A DNA stretch of 64,000 nucleotides from Sternotherus odoratus (lineage: Eukaryota > Chordata > Testudines > Kinosternidae). Below, piece by piece: positions 1-13,097 of this stretch. The stretch lies in NCBI GenBank assembly GCA_032164245.1, contig JAVMKO010000001.1, positions 13,057,603 through 13,121,602 of the forward strand. Direction: 5' to 3'. A model generated the notes under the pieces. It saw only the letters and a program-made list of their open reading frames with translations. It did no database searches and was not told the DNA's origin. How positions within the stretch are numbered: the first letter of the stretch is position 1; every line of letters starts with the position of its first letter. A program made the position numbers and the translations under genes.

Positions 1-1447
1 GCAGAACATCAGAAGAGTAAGAGATTGCTGCCACGACAAAGATGCCAATGTGAAAGACCAGAAGCAAAGATATTAAGTTGCCTCCATAATACGTTTACCC
101 CAATTATTATTAGGAAACCCCAAAGCAGTTAACTGTTGACAGTTAAATTCTAAGCAGTTAAACTGTTGACTGATGATTAGTAAAAGCCTCAATTTTCATT
201 GACCTTAATATTGTCCTGTACTTAGGGTTCATACTTATTCCTCATTTCTAGGATCATCCCAGTTTCAGCCTGGTGACCTGTCATCCCCATCCCTGATGAG
301 TGAATGTTAAGTCCCAGTGAAGCACTATAGCAGTTTCGATGTTAAAACATTGTTTTGTTAAAGATACATCCCTCTATTGCACTGTGACTTGAAGATGTAG
401 TCATGACATCAGGCAAACTTCCCAGTAGCAGTTCTTCATGAGGAATTGTCCTCCTGATACGGAATAGCTTTATTGTTTTCTGTTTAAATCCATTATGAAT
501 GATGTCATCATAAGAATTTTGTAAAAAACAATTAAATTGTCAGCATTAAACACATCAATGTTTTGCCAAATGGCATAGGAGCATGTGTATTTACAGTTAA
601 TAGCAATAGGAGGTTGAATGACTGTATTAAGGAGAGGATTTATCCCTTAAAAATGGGTATTTCCAACAAGGGGAAAGAATCCACAAATAAATTATTTAAA
701 TGTAACTAACGTCTATTAGTTCCAAATTCCAACATACAATGTTAATCTTTATAAAATAATATATAACTAGTGACATGCCCTCTGCTTCCAATAACAGATT
801 TTTAATAACATTTTTCCACTGTCAAATGCATTTTATCTTAATTTGACCGTGCTTACATATATTGTTAGACACTACTTTAATATTTTCTTCTCTCATTATT
901 CTTTTGTGCATTTCTTATTATTTCAGTTGCTGTATGCTAGCTCAATGGGGGTGTGTGCAGATAGCCCTATGAGACATATTTTCATAGTTTTTCTACTATT
1001 TCAGCAATACATACCAATTTATTCTTATTTCGTCTGACGAGAAAAAAGGAAACAAAAACAACAGAGGTTTGCAAGGACACAATCAAGATGGGTACATGTC
1101 TTTGGGTGACATTGACCCCGGCCCTGGAGACCAATACAAATGTCCAAGCGCTATGCTGGTTGGCTGTTAAGTGGTGGATTTCCCTCTTACCACATACCTA
1201 CAAGACCTTATTACTGCTACCTTTGTCTCCTTTCCCCTCCCCTGGTATATTTTGAATTCTCACTTATTTTGTCATGCCCACTCTTGCTCCATGGAATGAA
1301 GAGCTTATGATCCATGTCTTTTACTTGCTTTTCTGAGGCATCTACCATTTGGGCTAGGAAAATTAGTAATCTTGTCTTCCAGCTATCCAGGAACGCTGCA
1401 ATAGATTATTCCCCAGTTGTGGGAACAATGAGTTGCAATAGACCCAG
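1..1447. other. Intron, nothing recognised
   Basis: A/T-rich sequence with many stops in all frames. A loose direct repeat (gcagttaactgttgaca, aagcagttaaactgttgac) lies at 123-170. No exon, RNA gene or clear repeat family is seen. Confidence 0.6.
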
Positions 1448-1610
1448 GATACTAATAATAGAATAGCCCTAATAGCCAGCTCTTATTTAGTACTTTTCAT
1501 CAGTAGATCTCAACGTGCTTTACAAAGGAGGTCAATATCATTTCCCCCATTTTACAGATCAGGAAACTGAGGCACTATGAGGTAAAGTGACTTACTCTAG
1601 GTCACCCATC
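1448..1610 (-). mobile_element. MIR SINE
   Basis: It has the MIR core in reverse: ttttacagatcaggaaactg, aggcactatgagg and aagtgacttactctaggtca. Old and diverged. Confidence 0.7.
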
Positions 1611-1824
1611 GGGCTATACTGACTCTTAATCTGGTTTATTTAATATAGACCTTTTGGAACAAATGTTAAGTGTCAAAAGCAAAGTTCAAATTACAACTCA
1701 CACATGTAGCTCACCACTTCCAGAAAATGGCTCTTTGTTCAAACCCTTAGCCAGACAGTATTCCACTGTCCCTAATTCAAGACACTCTATCGGGGCAAGG
1801 CACCTTTCCTAGCAAGGGTGGTAT

Positions 1825-2035
1825 TGTGGTTGGATATTGAGTCAGGATCTGCTTCTGTTCCTGGCATTGACACAAACTCTCTGTGTGACCTTGGGCAAGT
1901 CATTTAATCTTGGCATCTGAGTTTCCTTAGCTGAAAAATGGGGATGATACTCATTCTGCTTACTTCATTTGGATGATCAGTGATTGCTGATCATTCCGGA
2001 TGGACGGTGCTGTGAAAGTCGAAAGTATTAACTTG
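1825..2035 (+). mobile_element. MIR SINE
   Basis: The core ctctgtgtgaccttgggcaa, gtcatttaatcttgg and tgaaaaatggggatgatac is clear. Confidence 0.78.
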
Positions 2036-2179
2036 TTATTTTTCATTTTAACTCAAACACATGTCATTGTTAGTTGTATTAAATTCAGTACCACATCTAC
2101 CTGGGAACCAAAGGCCCCCCTCCTGTCTATGCAGATCCTGGTACACATCCCCTGCTATAATAGCTGAGTAACCCACATC

Positions 2180-2340
2180 CCCCTGTGTGAAATAGAGAAG
2201 TAGACATTTTACAGATGGGTAACCAAGGCACAGAGAGATCACATCGTGCACAAAGTCACACAGGAACTCTGGGGCAGAACTAGCAATGGAACCCCTGCTC
2301 TCTGAGTTCTAGTCCAGTGACTTAATCACAAGACTGTTCT
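2180..2340 (-). mobile_element. MIR SINE
   Basis: Reverse core: gacattttacagatgggtaa, ccaaggcacagagagatca and aaagtcacacaggaactctg. Confidence 0.75.
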
Positions 2341-4519
2341 TTGTCTCTTTTTAAAATAAATTGTCAGCAGTGACTCATCAGAAAGTAGAGTGCACCGAAC
2401 TGAAACAGGGCCAGACACAAGTCCCTTTTTGTTGAATATGCATCATACGCGCCTAGGCACTTGTTGTGTTAATGTTACTCCAGGTTCCCGTAACACCTGA
2501 GTCATTAACAGGATTAAACTGCCTTCAACTAATCACGCTTGGGTGTTCCCGTCCAGTTGTTTTCCTTGCACAGAGACAAGATCAGAATCAGCGAAGGGAG
2601 AAAAATTGCCGCTGCTCCAAGTCCTTGTTGTGCAGAGGTTTGGTAAAGTGCATCCAGTCAGATTAGATAGTGACAGCTGCGGGGCAAAGCCAGTCTACTC
2701 TCAGTCACACAGATTGCCACAGTGAGGAGAAGTGTCTCCTTCCATCTCCGACTGGCCAGGAAACTCCATCCCCCTCCTCTAAGACAAGGACCCGCCTACA
2801 CTGTCATCGCCTCCAGTTTAAGTTACTACTATTCTTGCTACTTGAGGCTGAATATAACTGCCTCAGAAAGTGAGACGTTTGTGCCTCACCCACCGGCAGC
2901 TCAGCCCGTAAGTGACAAAGAAAGACCAGTGCAAACGCTGCAGGGGAGCTTCATAAACACCTAGGGCTGCCTGCTCACTTCAGAACAGAGTGCAAAGTCC
3001 TGGTCTCAATATAATGGGCTGGGTCTCAGTTACTGAGGAGTCTGCTCACCCCCCCCCCCCCCCCGCACTCCTCCAAGATAGGGATGACGCAGCTAGAGAG
3101 AGCCAGGTTTAGACCATTAGGTGCTGTAGGGCAGAACATCCTTGGGGGCAGAACCCCTGGTTATGAAGCTTCTTGCTTGAAGAGACAAGGCTTTGTCTCT
3201 CCCAGGGCTTGTTGCACCAGTATAGTTATGCCAATGTCAATGCACCATTGCAAATTCATAGTGTAGGGACACTACACCAGGAAACAAAGTGCCTTGTGCA
3301 GTGCACATTACCTAGGACTTGTAATACAGGTAACCCATGCAAGAGAGTAAAGGATGCTATATGCCCCCTTTGGTCCCTGCATGATGAGTACTTGTCACAG
3401 TCATGTCCTGAATTAGTAAGAGGTAACCACCCCTGGAATGTCTATCTGCTGTGTCTGCATTTCAGCTCTGTTTTGCAATGCATCATTCAACAGGCTGAAA
3501 ATATATTCCATGTGTTTGAAAGTAAATTATCAACAGATTGAGCCTGAGTACAGTAGATCAACTGAACTAAATTCAAGTTAGAAGATCTTTTGATTAAGAG
3601 GTAAAGGACTTGTGGAGTGTGCGTGTGTGGGAAATCTCAAGTAGTTCTGATTAAAAATAGAAGAGAGTTATTCTCTTTGGGAGTAAGGGAGGAGAGAGAC
3701 CTTGCACATAAAAGCACATGCTGTAAATCAGTGTCTAGTAAAGCAGTATATCTCAGGAATAAAAACCAAGGAACTGTGTGAAGTGCACAACAAAGCACAC
3801 AAAGATTTCATAGGGAAACGTGCTGTATTCAATCACACTAATTATGGCACGGACTAACTTTTCAGTGCAGTGAATCCACAGGATACAAGAGGGGTTGTGG
3901 GACATATCAAAAGAAAGGCAGTTAATAAAAGCCAGATTCAATAAAACTGTCTCGGCCTTCTGTGGATGGAGAAATAGATTCTTTGCACAGCATTTAGGAG
4001 ACTCTTCCATGGCAAGGAGAATGGAGTCTGGATGGATTTTATATTGAACGAAGATCTAAAAGCCAAGGATTTGGGGCAGCAATCTGTGCGGTATGGAATA
4101 GCACCTGCCTGTCCACTGTATCTATTCACTTTTCATTATATAGCTCCTATTGTGGCAACCAGATCATCTTTATGTAGGAGGATTCCTATCAGGTGAGCAT
4201 TCAGACGTTGTGCCCAGGATGGAGAATGGACAAAAGTCACTGCAACCCAGAGTGTGGAGCTGCATCACATCTCCATCATAGACTGGTCCTCTTTGCTGCC
4301 TGGGCTAGATGTTATAGTTTCTAGACTGACATAATGGATCCAGGAGCCCTTCACCCAGCTTGCTGCCGACCTGACCGTATAGCGTCACCTGCATCAGCCT
4401 GTTTCTGTGGACAGTGCAGCGCACCCCTCTATGGTTCATCGGAACCACTCTGCATCCAGGCTTCCAACCCTGGTCTCAGTGTGGAAGTACAAAGTTTAAG
4501 GGATACAGAGGGGATTCAC
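2341..4519. other. Intron, no gene recognised
   Basis: Short overlapping open frames (up to 122 codons at 3173-3541) show no protein family pattern, no consistent splice sites and no repeats I know. Only the poly-C tract stands out. Confidence 0.55.
3049..3064. repeat. Poly-C tract (16 C)
   Basis: This is an uninterrupted run of C. Its length is likely unreliable in sequencing and polymorphic in life. Confidence 0.95.
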
Positions 4520-4612
4520 CTGGGGCCTGATCCATAGCTCATTGGAGCCAGTGGGAGCCTTTCCATTTATTTCAATGGGCTTTGGATCAGGCCCTGGGTG
4601 AATTTCACATCT
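4520..4612. repeat. Short fold-back repeat around ggcctgatcca
   Basis: ggcctgatccatagc and gctttggatcaggcc face each other about 60 bp apart. This unit, with tttcaatgggctttggatca, is common in amniote genomes. The family is not identified. Confidence 0.5.
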
Positions 4613-5589
4613 GTTGGATAATTTCCTCTTAGTTTCAATATTTCAGTGGCTCATTCAGCGTAGTTGCTTAGTAAATAATTGGTGGCTTATTCAGTTTAAA
4701 TGGCTGTTTTCCCCTAGATTTCATTTCAGTTTCCAAGTTGAACATGTTAATTTCCAGGAGCAGCATTCTCTTCTGTTTCAGCTCCTAACTTTCCTTAGGA
4801 GGTGACCTCATATCATTATTCAAACAGATTATTGCTTGGAGTGCCTGCAACTGAATTACCTAGTGTTTGTATAATGTAAAGCTCCTACCACATGAGCATT
4901 TAATGACTCTATTATTTTCCCTTTTGTTTTTAAAAAATGTTCCAGTCTGTTATTTATTATATGTTAAGTGGTACAGCTTGCAGAAAACATATCGCATTAA
5001 TTTTATTTTTTTTAATTTGTTTTCCTGCTAAAATAGAAATCTTTTATTTGTCCTGGTGGGGCAGTTAAAGTTTCTTGCTGACAGTTTTATGATTTTAATA
5101 GCTCAGTAAAGACCTTCCTCTTTTTTGCACAGAAAGTTCCATTAAAAAGGTTAATGTGGCCCATTCTTTATGTAAGATGGGGGTAGGCGTATGTTATTTC
5201 TAGCAGAGCAGAAGAGAAGTGTAATCTATATGTATAATATAGGGATGGTTCCGTTTTATTTTTCTCTTTAATTTATGGAACCCTTTCCCAGTCTGGGTCA
5301 CCTGGTGGGGAACTGATCTCATAATCTTTGTTCTCTCATTAATAACTGTGCTCTGCCAGAGTTACTCTGCGGCCAGGCTCACCCCACAGTCTTGTAACAT
5401 AGATTGTGATATACGAACAAGTAGGAATGGGTAAAATGGTGAAGCTTCTGGAAGAGGCTGCCCTTCTCTTCTCCCCAGTAGGAATCCCAAAGCAGTATAA
5501 TGAATGAATGTGCTGTAGGTAGCAGACACTGGGAAGGAGAATAGAACCCTGCCCCCCAGCTCCAAAAACACAAACCTTTACTACTAAAG

Positions 5590-5870
5590 CATGAACATAA
5601 GAACATAAGAATAACCGTAAGGCCAAAGGTCTGGGTCAGACCCAGGAGTCAAGCTGCTGACAGTAGTAAGCTCCCTCTAATCTTCCTGGACCTGCCAGTA
5701 GACGGCGGTGTCAGACTTTAACTTACACTCACACAAAGTGAATTACAAGTGGGCAGTATCAGAAATACTCCCTGTTCTTCCTCATCTACCCATGGCTCTT
5801 GCTGGCCTAGGAAAGTGTAATTACCCTGTGCTAGCTAGCCCTAGTAAGGCTGGCCCACTGCTTTTTCTTT
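5590..5870 (-). mobile_element. CR1 LINE 3'-end fragment
   Basis: It begins with the reverse complement of the CR1 terminus (gaacataagaacataagaat) and ggtctgggtcagaccc. It is diverged and 5'-truncated. A second CR1 copy abuts it at 5871. Confidence 0.65.
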
Positions 5871-6558
5871 AAGAACATAAGAAAGGCTGTATTGGGTCAG
5901 ACCAAAGGTCCATCCAGCCCAGTATCCTGTCTACCAACAGTGGCCAATGCCAGGTGCCTCGGTGTGAGTGAACCTAACAGCTAATGATCAAGTGATCTCT
6001 CTCCTGCCATCCATCACCCCACTCTGACAAACAGAGGCTAGGGACACCATTCCTTAACACATCCTAGCTAATAGCCATTAATGGACTTAACCTCCATGAA
6101 TTTATCCAGTTCTCTTTTAAACCCTGTTATAGTCCTAGCCTTCACAACCTCCTCAGCCAAGGAGTTCCACAGGTTGACAGTGCACTGTGTGAAGAAGAAC
6201 TTCCTTTATTTGTTTTAATCCTGCTGCCCATTAATTTCATTTGGTGGCCTCTAGTTCTTATATTATGGGAACAAGTAAATAAATTTTCCTTATTCATTTT
6301 CTCTATACCACTCATAATTTTATATATCTCTATCATATCCCCTCTTTGTCTTCTCCTTTCCAAGCTGAAAAGTCCTAACCTCTTTAATCTCTCCTTATAT
6401 GGGACCTGTTCCAAACCCCTAATCATTGTAGTTGCCCTTCTCTGAACCTTTTCTAATGCCAGTATATCTTTTTTGAGATGAGGAGACCACATCTGTACAC
6501 AGTATTTGGCCCTTGTCAAGACAGGATACTGGACTAGATGGGCCATTCTGTTACAGTA
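5871..6558 (-). mobile_element. CR1 LINE 3' end with ORF2 C-terminus
   Basis: The 3' terminus is at the left (aagaacataagaaaggctgt, gggtcagaccaaaggtcc). On the minus strand the frame at 6142-6546 encodes YCVQMWSPHLKKDILALEKV, QRRATTMIRGLEQVPYKERL and GLFSLERRRQRGDMIEIYKI, the characteristic end of the CR1 ORF2 polyprotein after the reverse transcriptase. It is 5'-truncated. Confidence 0.88.
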
Positions 6559-6796
6559 GGGTAGTCACGATGTTTTTTGTTTTATAATTATTGCTGTATT
6601 GTTTTCAGTCAACCTTTTTGTTCCATTAGGGTGGATTCAGTTTTAAAAGCAAACTGATTAGCTTCTTCGCTATGGGAAGCCCTCTAGAAATCCTAATATT
6701 TGAGGCTTTTTCTTCTTTATCTGAGTATCCCTGTAGCGCTAGACAGTCACTTGCTTGAACTGAATTTGATTCTGTACTCTCACTGGCCATCATTTA

Positions 6797-7311
<515 letters not shown>

Positions 7312-7621
7312 TGAGTAGAGATTCATCCTTTGAGTGAGGCTTTGTATAATCCATACCCATGCTTATCTGAACAGCTGTCCTGTGTTTTATCTAGAGTAGT
7401 GTTTCTTCATCTTGTCTCATGAAGGGCCTTATCCTGCCACCTTCACCAACATTAGTGGTGCTGCTACCTACAGCAGATCTAGCCTGCGGGAAAATAACCT
7501 GCGTTACATTAAGAATGTGAGCTCTTCTGGGCAGATGCATATGTTTTTATTGCTGAAAAGCACCTTGCAAATTTACAGTGCTATATTAAATACTACATAC
7601 TACTTATAATGATGAAGGATT

Positions 7622-8769
7622 TGTGATGCAATCCCTGGGTTACAACCTGGAACTATGGGACTGATGTGCCCCCTTAACTCTCCAGCCTGGGCTGTCTCTC
7701 AAAATGCTTTGCTAGTGACAAGCAACAAACCCCTTCAGACCCTGTTATCACTTAGCATAACAGCATGTGGAGCCCCACACCCAGCTACATTGCATGAATG
7801 GTCCCTGAGCCATTCACAACTCACACAGAGAAAGGCACAAGCCCATTCCTCCCAGCTCTCCAGAGGTGCATCCCAAAGCTGTATCATCTTGCCCTGGTAA
7901 GAAGCCTGACTAGTGAAAGTTTATTAGACAGTCTGCCCTTCTGTCAATGTGGAGAGGACATACACAAGCTTATGTAAATTAAGCTGACCTTTCTCAAGCA
8001 CTTCAACCAAAACACACTGTTTTAGGTAAAATACAAAACATATTAACTACAGAAAGATAGATTTTAAGTGATTATTAAGTGGTGGGCATAAAAGGGCAGA
8101 GATAGTTATCAAAGAAAATAAAAGGTAAGCGCACAGTATAAATCTTAAACCTTATTACATTCATTAGTATTTAGATCAAGCAGTTTTCTCACCCTACTGG
8201 ATGTTACAGTTCTTAATGTACAAGCTTCTCTCTCAAGCCTGGGACCAGTCTCCTCAACTGAAGTCTTTATCTTTCAAGCATTCTTGATGCGTCCAGCAAA
8301 GATGGAGGAGGAAAAAGGCACAGGCATGATGCCACTGTCCTTATTTTATGCCCTCAATCCATGTGACTGGAAAATATTAGCCCAGATATGTCTTGGTGGG
8401 CCTTGTTGAGTCACAGGGTTAAGCAATCCCCCCCGTATGGTTTTGTGCAACTGCCATTGAATTGTAAATCCCTTGATTACAGCTCACCTGCTGATTAATG
8501 GTCATTGAACACCCTCCTGGGAGTGGTTTGCTTCCTTTGTATGTCACCAGCAAACATACCACATATTTCAGCAACAACCCTACAGCAAAATCCCATAACT
8601 TGATACACACAAATGATATAAATATTTGGACAGAACAGTGGGTTTCAGCAGATCATGACTTTTCATATGATATCTTCCGTGGCATGCTTTGTGTGCAATA
8701 TATCATAATTATATGACAGGGGTGAATATGGGGGTTCCAGGATGCTGCTTTTAGATACAGAGTGTCACA
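7622..8769. mobile_element. Probable solo LTR, 1148 bp
   Basis: The element begins TGTGATGCAATCCC and ends AGTGTCACA, giving the TG...CA ends with a short inverted repeat (TGTGA/TCACA) expected of an LTR. An exact 5-bp duplication ggatt (7617-7621 and 8770-8774) flanks it. No coding frames, primer-binding site or second LTR are seen, so recombination to a solo LTR is the simplest reading. Retroviral versus Gypsy origin cannot be decided. Confidence 0.75.
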
Positions 8770-8774
8770 GGATT

Positions 8775-10095
8775 AATTGTTTGGAAAATGTTTATCAATT
8801 CCCTATCAATCCCCCTTTACGATGATCCCATTCAGCCAATGTTTTTATAAGTACTTTTTGCACAAGTGATTCTTTTTTGAAGAACATGGTGTAATTGTAT
8901 GATTTTGAGATTACTCTTTGTTCCTCACCACACCCGTGTGTCATTATAGCAGAATCTCTCATTCCTTCTATTCAAATAATAGCATTATTTCTTCATGCTT
9001 TTCTCCTTCCATTTTGAATGCTGCCATTGAGATGATAAGCAGATATTTCTTTGTAAAGATTGAATGGTGTGTGTAGCTAGATAAAACCAGTACCTTTAAG
9101 CCTTGGGTACCCTGAACAATACAGTAGCAGAAGGCGTATTTTTTAATGAAAGACAATAACTGAATATATATACTCAGCATTGGGGTCACAAATTTATCAT
9201 TTAGGAAAAAGTGAAAGAACAAACTAATGTAGCTTGTAACAAAATATAGACTTATAAGAGAGAAAGGATAGTCTTGTGGTTATAGCACAGACCTGAACTA
9301 AACTGCAATTTAAGTTCAATTCTTGCCTCTAGTTTAGTTTCCCTGGGTCAATTGCTTAGTCTTTCCCAGCCTCAGTTCCCATCTTTAATGGGAGGATAAG
9401 AATTCCTTGTCTTCCAGGGTAATTGTGAAGATAAGTTTAATTAACATTTGAAGGGCCTAGTGACTCTGGTGATGGGAGCAATGTAAATACTATGAAAGGC
9501 AGAGGTCAGAGATGGAAAATGCTTCTCCATTTCGAGGTAGGATTCACTTTTCTCTTAGGGTATAGGACCTGGACTCCTTTACAAAGGCCAGTGGATTTGT
9601 TGGCTATCAGGAGACTAAGGAAAAGTGGTCTCAGCCAAGTAATCTGTTCTTGATGACTTGGTGGGACTTCATAACCATCTCTGGTCCTCAGCTTTTCATA
9701 CTCTGGCTTCTTTCCCCAATGTTGTCTTTCCAGGTCAAAAAAAGGGGAATCCAACCTAAAGAGAAGTTAGGCAGAGTCTGGTGGTAAGAGAGTCATGAAT
9801 GAAGCTTCATGTTTTCCATGGGTGGTTTCATTTTTTATTCCAGTCTTGCAAAAGCAACTTGCTGCTTCAAATCTTTGTTGAGTGGATGGTAAGGACTGTA
9901 TTGTGCCTCCCATTGCTTTCTCTTAACTTCGCATAAACATGGCAATTCTGATATTGATTTTTCTAATCTGATGAAAAGGGCAGTTGGGGGGAAATGATAA
10001 AATAAAGACGTGTCCCAAAATATGTGGTTGTTGCAGACATAGCAAAGTCCGATGTGAAAAGGAACACTCAACATGGCTAAAGCACAGGTTTTGTA
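8775..10095. other. Intron, nothing recognised apart from one MIR
   Basis: Between the solo LTR and CryI copy A only the MIR at 9255-9480 is identifiable. Confidence 0.55.
9255..9480 (+). mobile_element. MIR SINE
   Basis: tRNA-like head (cttgtggttatagcacagac), then gggtcaattgcttagtcttt, cctcagttcccatctttaat and agggtaattgtgaagataag. Confidence 0.75.
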
Positions 10096-10285
10096 GGGGG
10101 GAGGGAGGGAGTGATAGCTCAGTGGTTTGAGCATTGGCCTGCAAAACCCAGGGTTGTGAGTTCAATCCTTGAGGGGACAAAAAATCTGTCAGGGGACAGT
10201 ACTTGGTCCTGCTAGTGTAGGCAGGGGACTGGACTCAATGACCTTTCAAGTTTCTTCCAGTTCTATGAGATAGGCATATCTCTAT
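10096..10285 (+). mobile_element. CryI-type tRNA-derived SINE, copy A
   Basis: It has a tRNA-like head with box A (atagctcagtggtttgagca) and box B (gggttgtgagttcaatcc), then the body gtcaggggacagtacttggt, cctgctagtgtaggcagggg and the tail ttccagttctatgagatagg. This structure is known from cryptodiran turtles. It is not a functional tRNA gene. Confidence 0.88.
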
Positions 10286-10419
10286 ATATTATTAATGCAC
10301 AAAAGTCGTTCTTCATGGCGGACAGAGTTGGCCCTGCTTTGGGTTAGCCACAGTGCAGTCTTTACCTTTGTCTGTTCATTGGTTCTGCTTCTGGACCGTT
10401 ACATGTTGGTAAAGTTTTA

Positions 10420-10615
10420 GGGTTTGTCTACACATAAACAGCTACAGTGAATACACCACCTCCCCAGGTGGCAGTAGCTAGGTGGGGAATTCACCTGTTG
10501 ACCTAGTACTGTATACAGGGAAGTGGGTCAGTTTGATTGTGTTGCTCAGGGTGTGGATTTTTCTCACCCCTGAGTAATGTAGTTCCACAACCTGATTTTG
10601 TAGCGTAGACTAGTC
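10420..10615. mobile_element. Harbinger-like MITE, 196 bp
   Basis: The ends are GGGTTTGTCTACACA and GCGTAGACTAGTC, with TTA at 10417-10419 and 10616-10618. It belongs to the same gtctacac TIR group as 6797-7014. Confidence 0.78.
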
Positions 10616-11759
10616 TTACAATTCCCAAGTTTGTACAGGAATAGTATACTTCTCCATACCACCCTGTTAACATGCTTGTGACAGGCCAGCCTGCCCCTTT
10701 AAGACCCAGAATACTGCAGAATAGCCAGCACTATTCTGGACAGGAGCCCAGCAGAGAGTTGGTGGGAGTCATCCAACCCAGCTGGACAGAATCTAGTGAT
10801 TGGAGCTGGTGATTCCCAGCTACAGGATGTAAAGGTGGGCCCAGCAGAGCGCTGGCAATGCACATTGTTGTGGCTGCCGCAGAAGTCTGCAAGAGGGCAA
10901 GCAGGGCCTGTGGATTCCTAGGCTGGGGAAGTTCCTGACCCTTACACTGATGTAGGCCAGAGGGTCCCACAATCAAGATTGGGACTATTACTTTGCAACA
11001 TCAATAATTAACTGTTGCTATTATAATCATTATTCTTAGAGCACCACTGAAGAGATAGGAAAGGCAGGTCTCTACCCTGAGAGATTCTGATCTAAATGAC
11101 ATAGCAAAGAATGACAATAAACAAAGTATGGAGGACAGTGGTTACAACAATGAAAGGTCCTGAGAGATTCTGATGGATACAGACTCATCTTGTCTGTAAT
11201 CAGTTAATACTAGAGCTGTCAATTGATTAAAAAAATTAATCATGATTAATTGCACCATTAAACAATTATAGAATTCCATTTATTTAAATATTTTTGGGTG
11301 CTTTCTACATTTTCAAATATATTGATTTCAGTTACAATTCGGAATACTAAGTGTACTGTGCTCACTTTATATTTATTTTTTATTACAAGTATTTGCACTG
11401 TAAAAATCAAAAGAAATAGTATTTTTCAATTTGCCTCATACGAGTATTGTGGTGCCATCTCTTTATCATGAAAGTTGAACTTACAAATGTAGAATTATGT
11501 ACAAAATAAACTGCATTCAAAAATAAAACAATGTAAAATTTTAGAACCTGGAAGTCCATTCAGTCCTACTTCTTGTTCAGCCAATTGCTCAGACAAACTA
11601 GTTTGTTTACATTTGCAAGAGATAATGCTTCAAACTTCTTGATTACAATGTCACCTGACAGTGAGAGCAGACATTCTCATGGCTCACTGTTGTAGCTAGC
11701 ATCGCAAGATACTTATGTGCCAGATGCACTAAAGATTCATACGTCCCTTCATGCTTCAA

Positions 11760-12056
11760 TCACTTTTCCAGGGTCCACACGTCCATGCTGATGACAGGGT
11801 TCTGCTCAATAACAATCCAAAGCAACTTTCTTTTTTGGTAGTTTGGGTTCTGTAGTTTCCGCATCAGTGTTGTTCTTTTAAGACTTCTAAGAAGATGCTC
11901 ATGCCTCTCAGATTTTGGAAAGCACTTCAGATTCTCAAACCTTGGGTTGAGTGCTGTAACTATCTTTAGAAATCTCACATTGGTACCTTCTTTGTGTTTC
12001 GTCAAATCTCCAGCGAAAGTGTTCTTAAAATGAACATGTGCTGAGTCATCACTCAA
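11760..12056 (-). pseudogene. hAT transposase fragment, upstream of the dimerisation domain
   Basis: A minus-strand frame contains NTFAGDLTKHKEGTNVRFLK, then TALNPRFENLKCFPKSER, which resembles the ALDPRFK...L block that precedes the C-terminal dimerisation domain of hAT transposases. It continues leftward (11560-11760) into the left-arm copy of the dimerisation domain. Frame breaks and missing residues make it non-functional. The same block is found in copy 2 at about 43640-43930. Confidence 0.7.
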
Positions 12057-12440
12057 GACTGCTATAACATGAAATATATGGTAGAGTGGGATAAAACAGA
12101 GCAGGGGGCATACAGTTCTCCCCCAAGGAGTTCAATCAAATTCAGTTGTAACTTTAGCACCCTCATGGCCAAGATGGAGTCTGCTCTGCAGGAAGCTCTG
12201 ACCAAAAGAAGAAGGTGTGCACAGGAATGCAGCAGGAAAAATCCCTTCCACCCTAGGGCACCTCTTCCAACCCACCCTCACCCCGAGTGAATACACACAC
12301 ACCCGAAAAGTACAGTGGATACAAGAAAGGGACATATTTCTTTACAGAGGGATGAGAGGAGAAAAACAACAAGGGGAAATATAGGGGGTGCAGTAAAACA
12401 GGGTTGCATCCAAACAAAGGCCCTACAGGGATTACATAAT

Positions 12441-12688
12441 TAACTCATTTTTTAACGAGTGTCATCAGCATGGAAGCACATCCTCTAGAATGGTGGTCAA
12501 AACATGAAGGGGCATACGAATGTTTAGCGTATCTGGCATGTAAATACCTTGCAATACCAGCTACAAAAGTGCCATGCAGATGCCTGTTCTCAGTTTCAGG
12601 TGACATTATAAATAAGAAGAGGGCAGCATTATCTCCTATAAATGTAAACAAACTTGTTTGTCTTGGCGGTTTGCTGAACAAGAAGTAG
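12441..12688 (+). pseudogene. hAT transposase C-terminal dimerisation (hATC) domain, right arm
   Basis: The + strand encodes EAHPLEWWSKHEGAYECLAY, then LACKYLAIPATKVPCRCLFS and VSGDIINKKRAALSP. This is the standard hATC pattern (PLEWW, L..KYL.IPA, FS..G.I..KR..L.P). A stop follows at 12686-12688. The same domain exists in inverted orientation in the left arm (about 11560-11800, minus), which makes the element palindromic. Confidence 0.8.
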
Positions 12689-13097
12689 GACTGAATGGAT
12701 TTGTAGGTTCTGAAGTTTTACATTGTTTTGTTTTTGAGTGCAGTTATGTAACTTTTACGACAAAGAGATTGCACTACAGTACTTGTATGGGGTTAAACGA
12801 AAAATACTGTTTCTTTTGTTTATAATTTTTACTGTGCAAATATTTGTAATAAAAAATAATATACACTTTGATTTAATTTACAACACAGAATACAATGTAT
12901 ATGAAAATGTAGAAAAAGATCCAAAATATTTAATACATTTCAATTGGTATTCTATTGTTTAAAAGTGCAATTACAACTGCCATTAAAATAAATCACGATT
13001 AATTGTTTTGAGTTAATCATGTGAGTTAACTGTGATTAATCGATAGCCCTAGTTAATATATTCAAATATAGAGTCATTTTGATCTCTGTTCTATAAG

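Larger units (their letters stand above)
11211..13051. mobile_element. Palindromic hAT-derived transposon, copy 1
   Basis: The element starts TAGAGCTGTCAATTGATTAA and ends GATTAATCGATAGCCCTA, so the ends are inverted repeats. It is flanked by 8-bp duplications, gttaatac (11203-11210) and gttaatat (13052-13059), the size typical of hAT elements. About 590 bp at each end (11211-11800 and 12460-13051) are diverged inverted copies of each other. Both arms hold the end of a hAT transposase gene pointing outward. The central 660 bp holds more transposase coding sequence on the minus strand and a stretch of about 300 bp (12140-12440) absent from copy 2. All coding parts carry stops, so the copy is dead. 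Confidence 0.82.
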
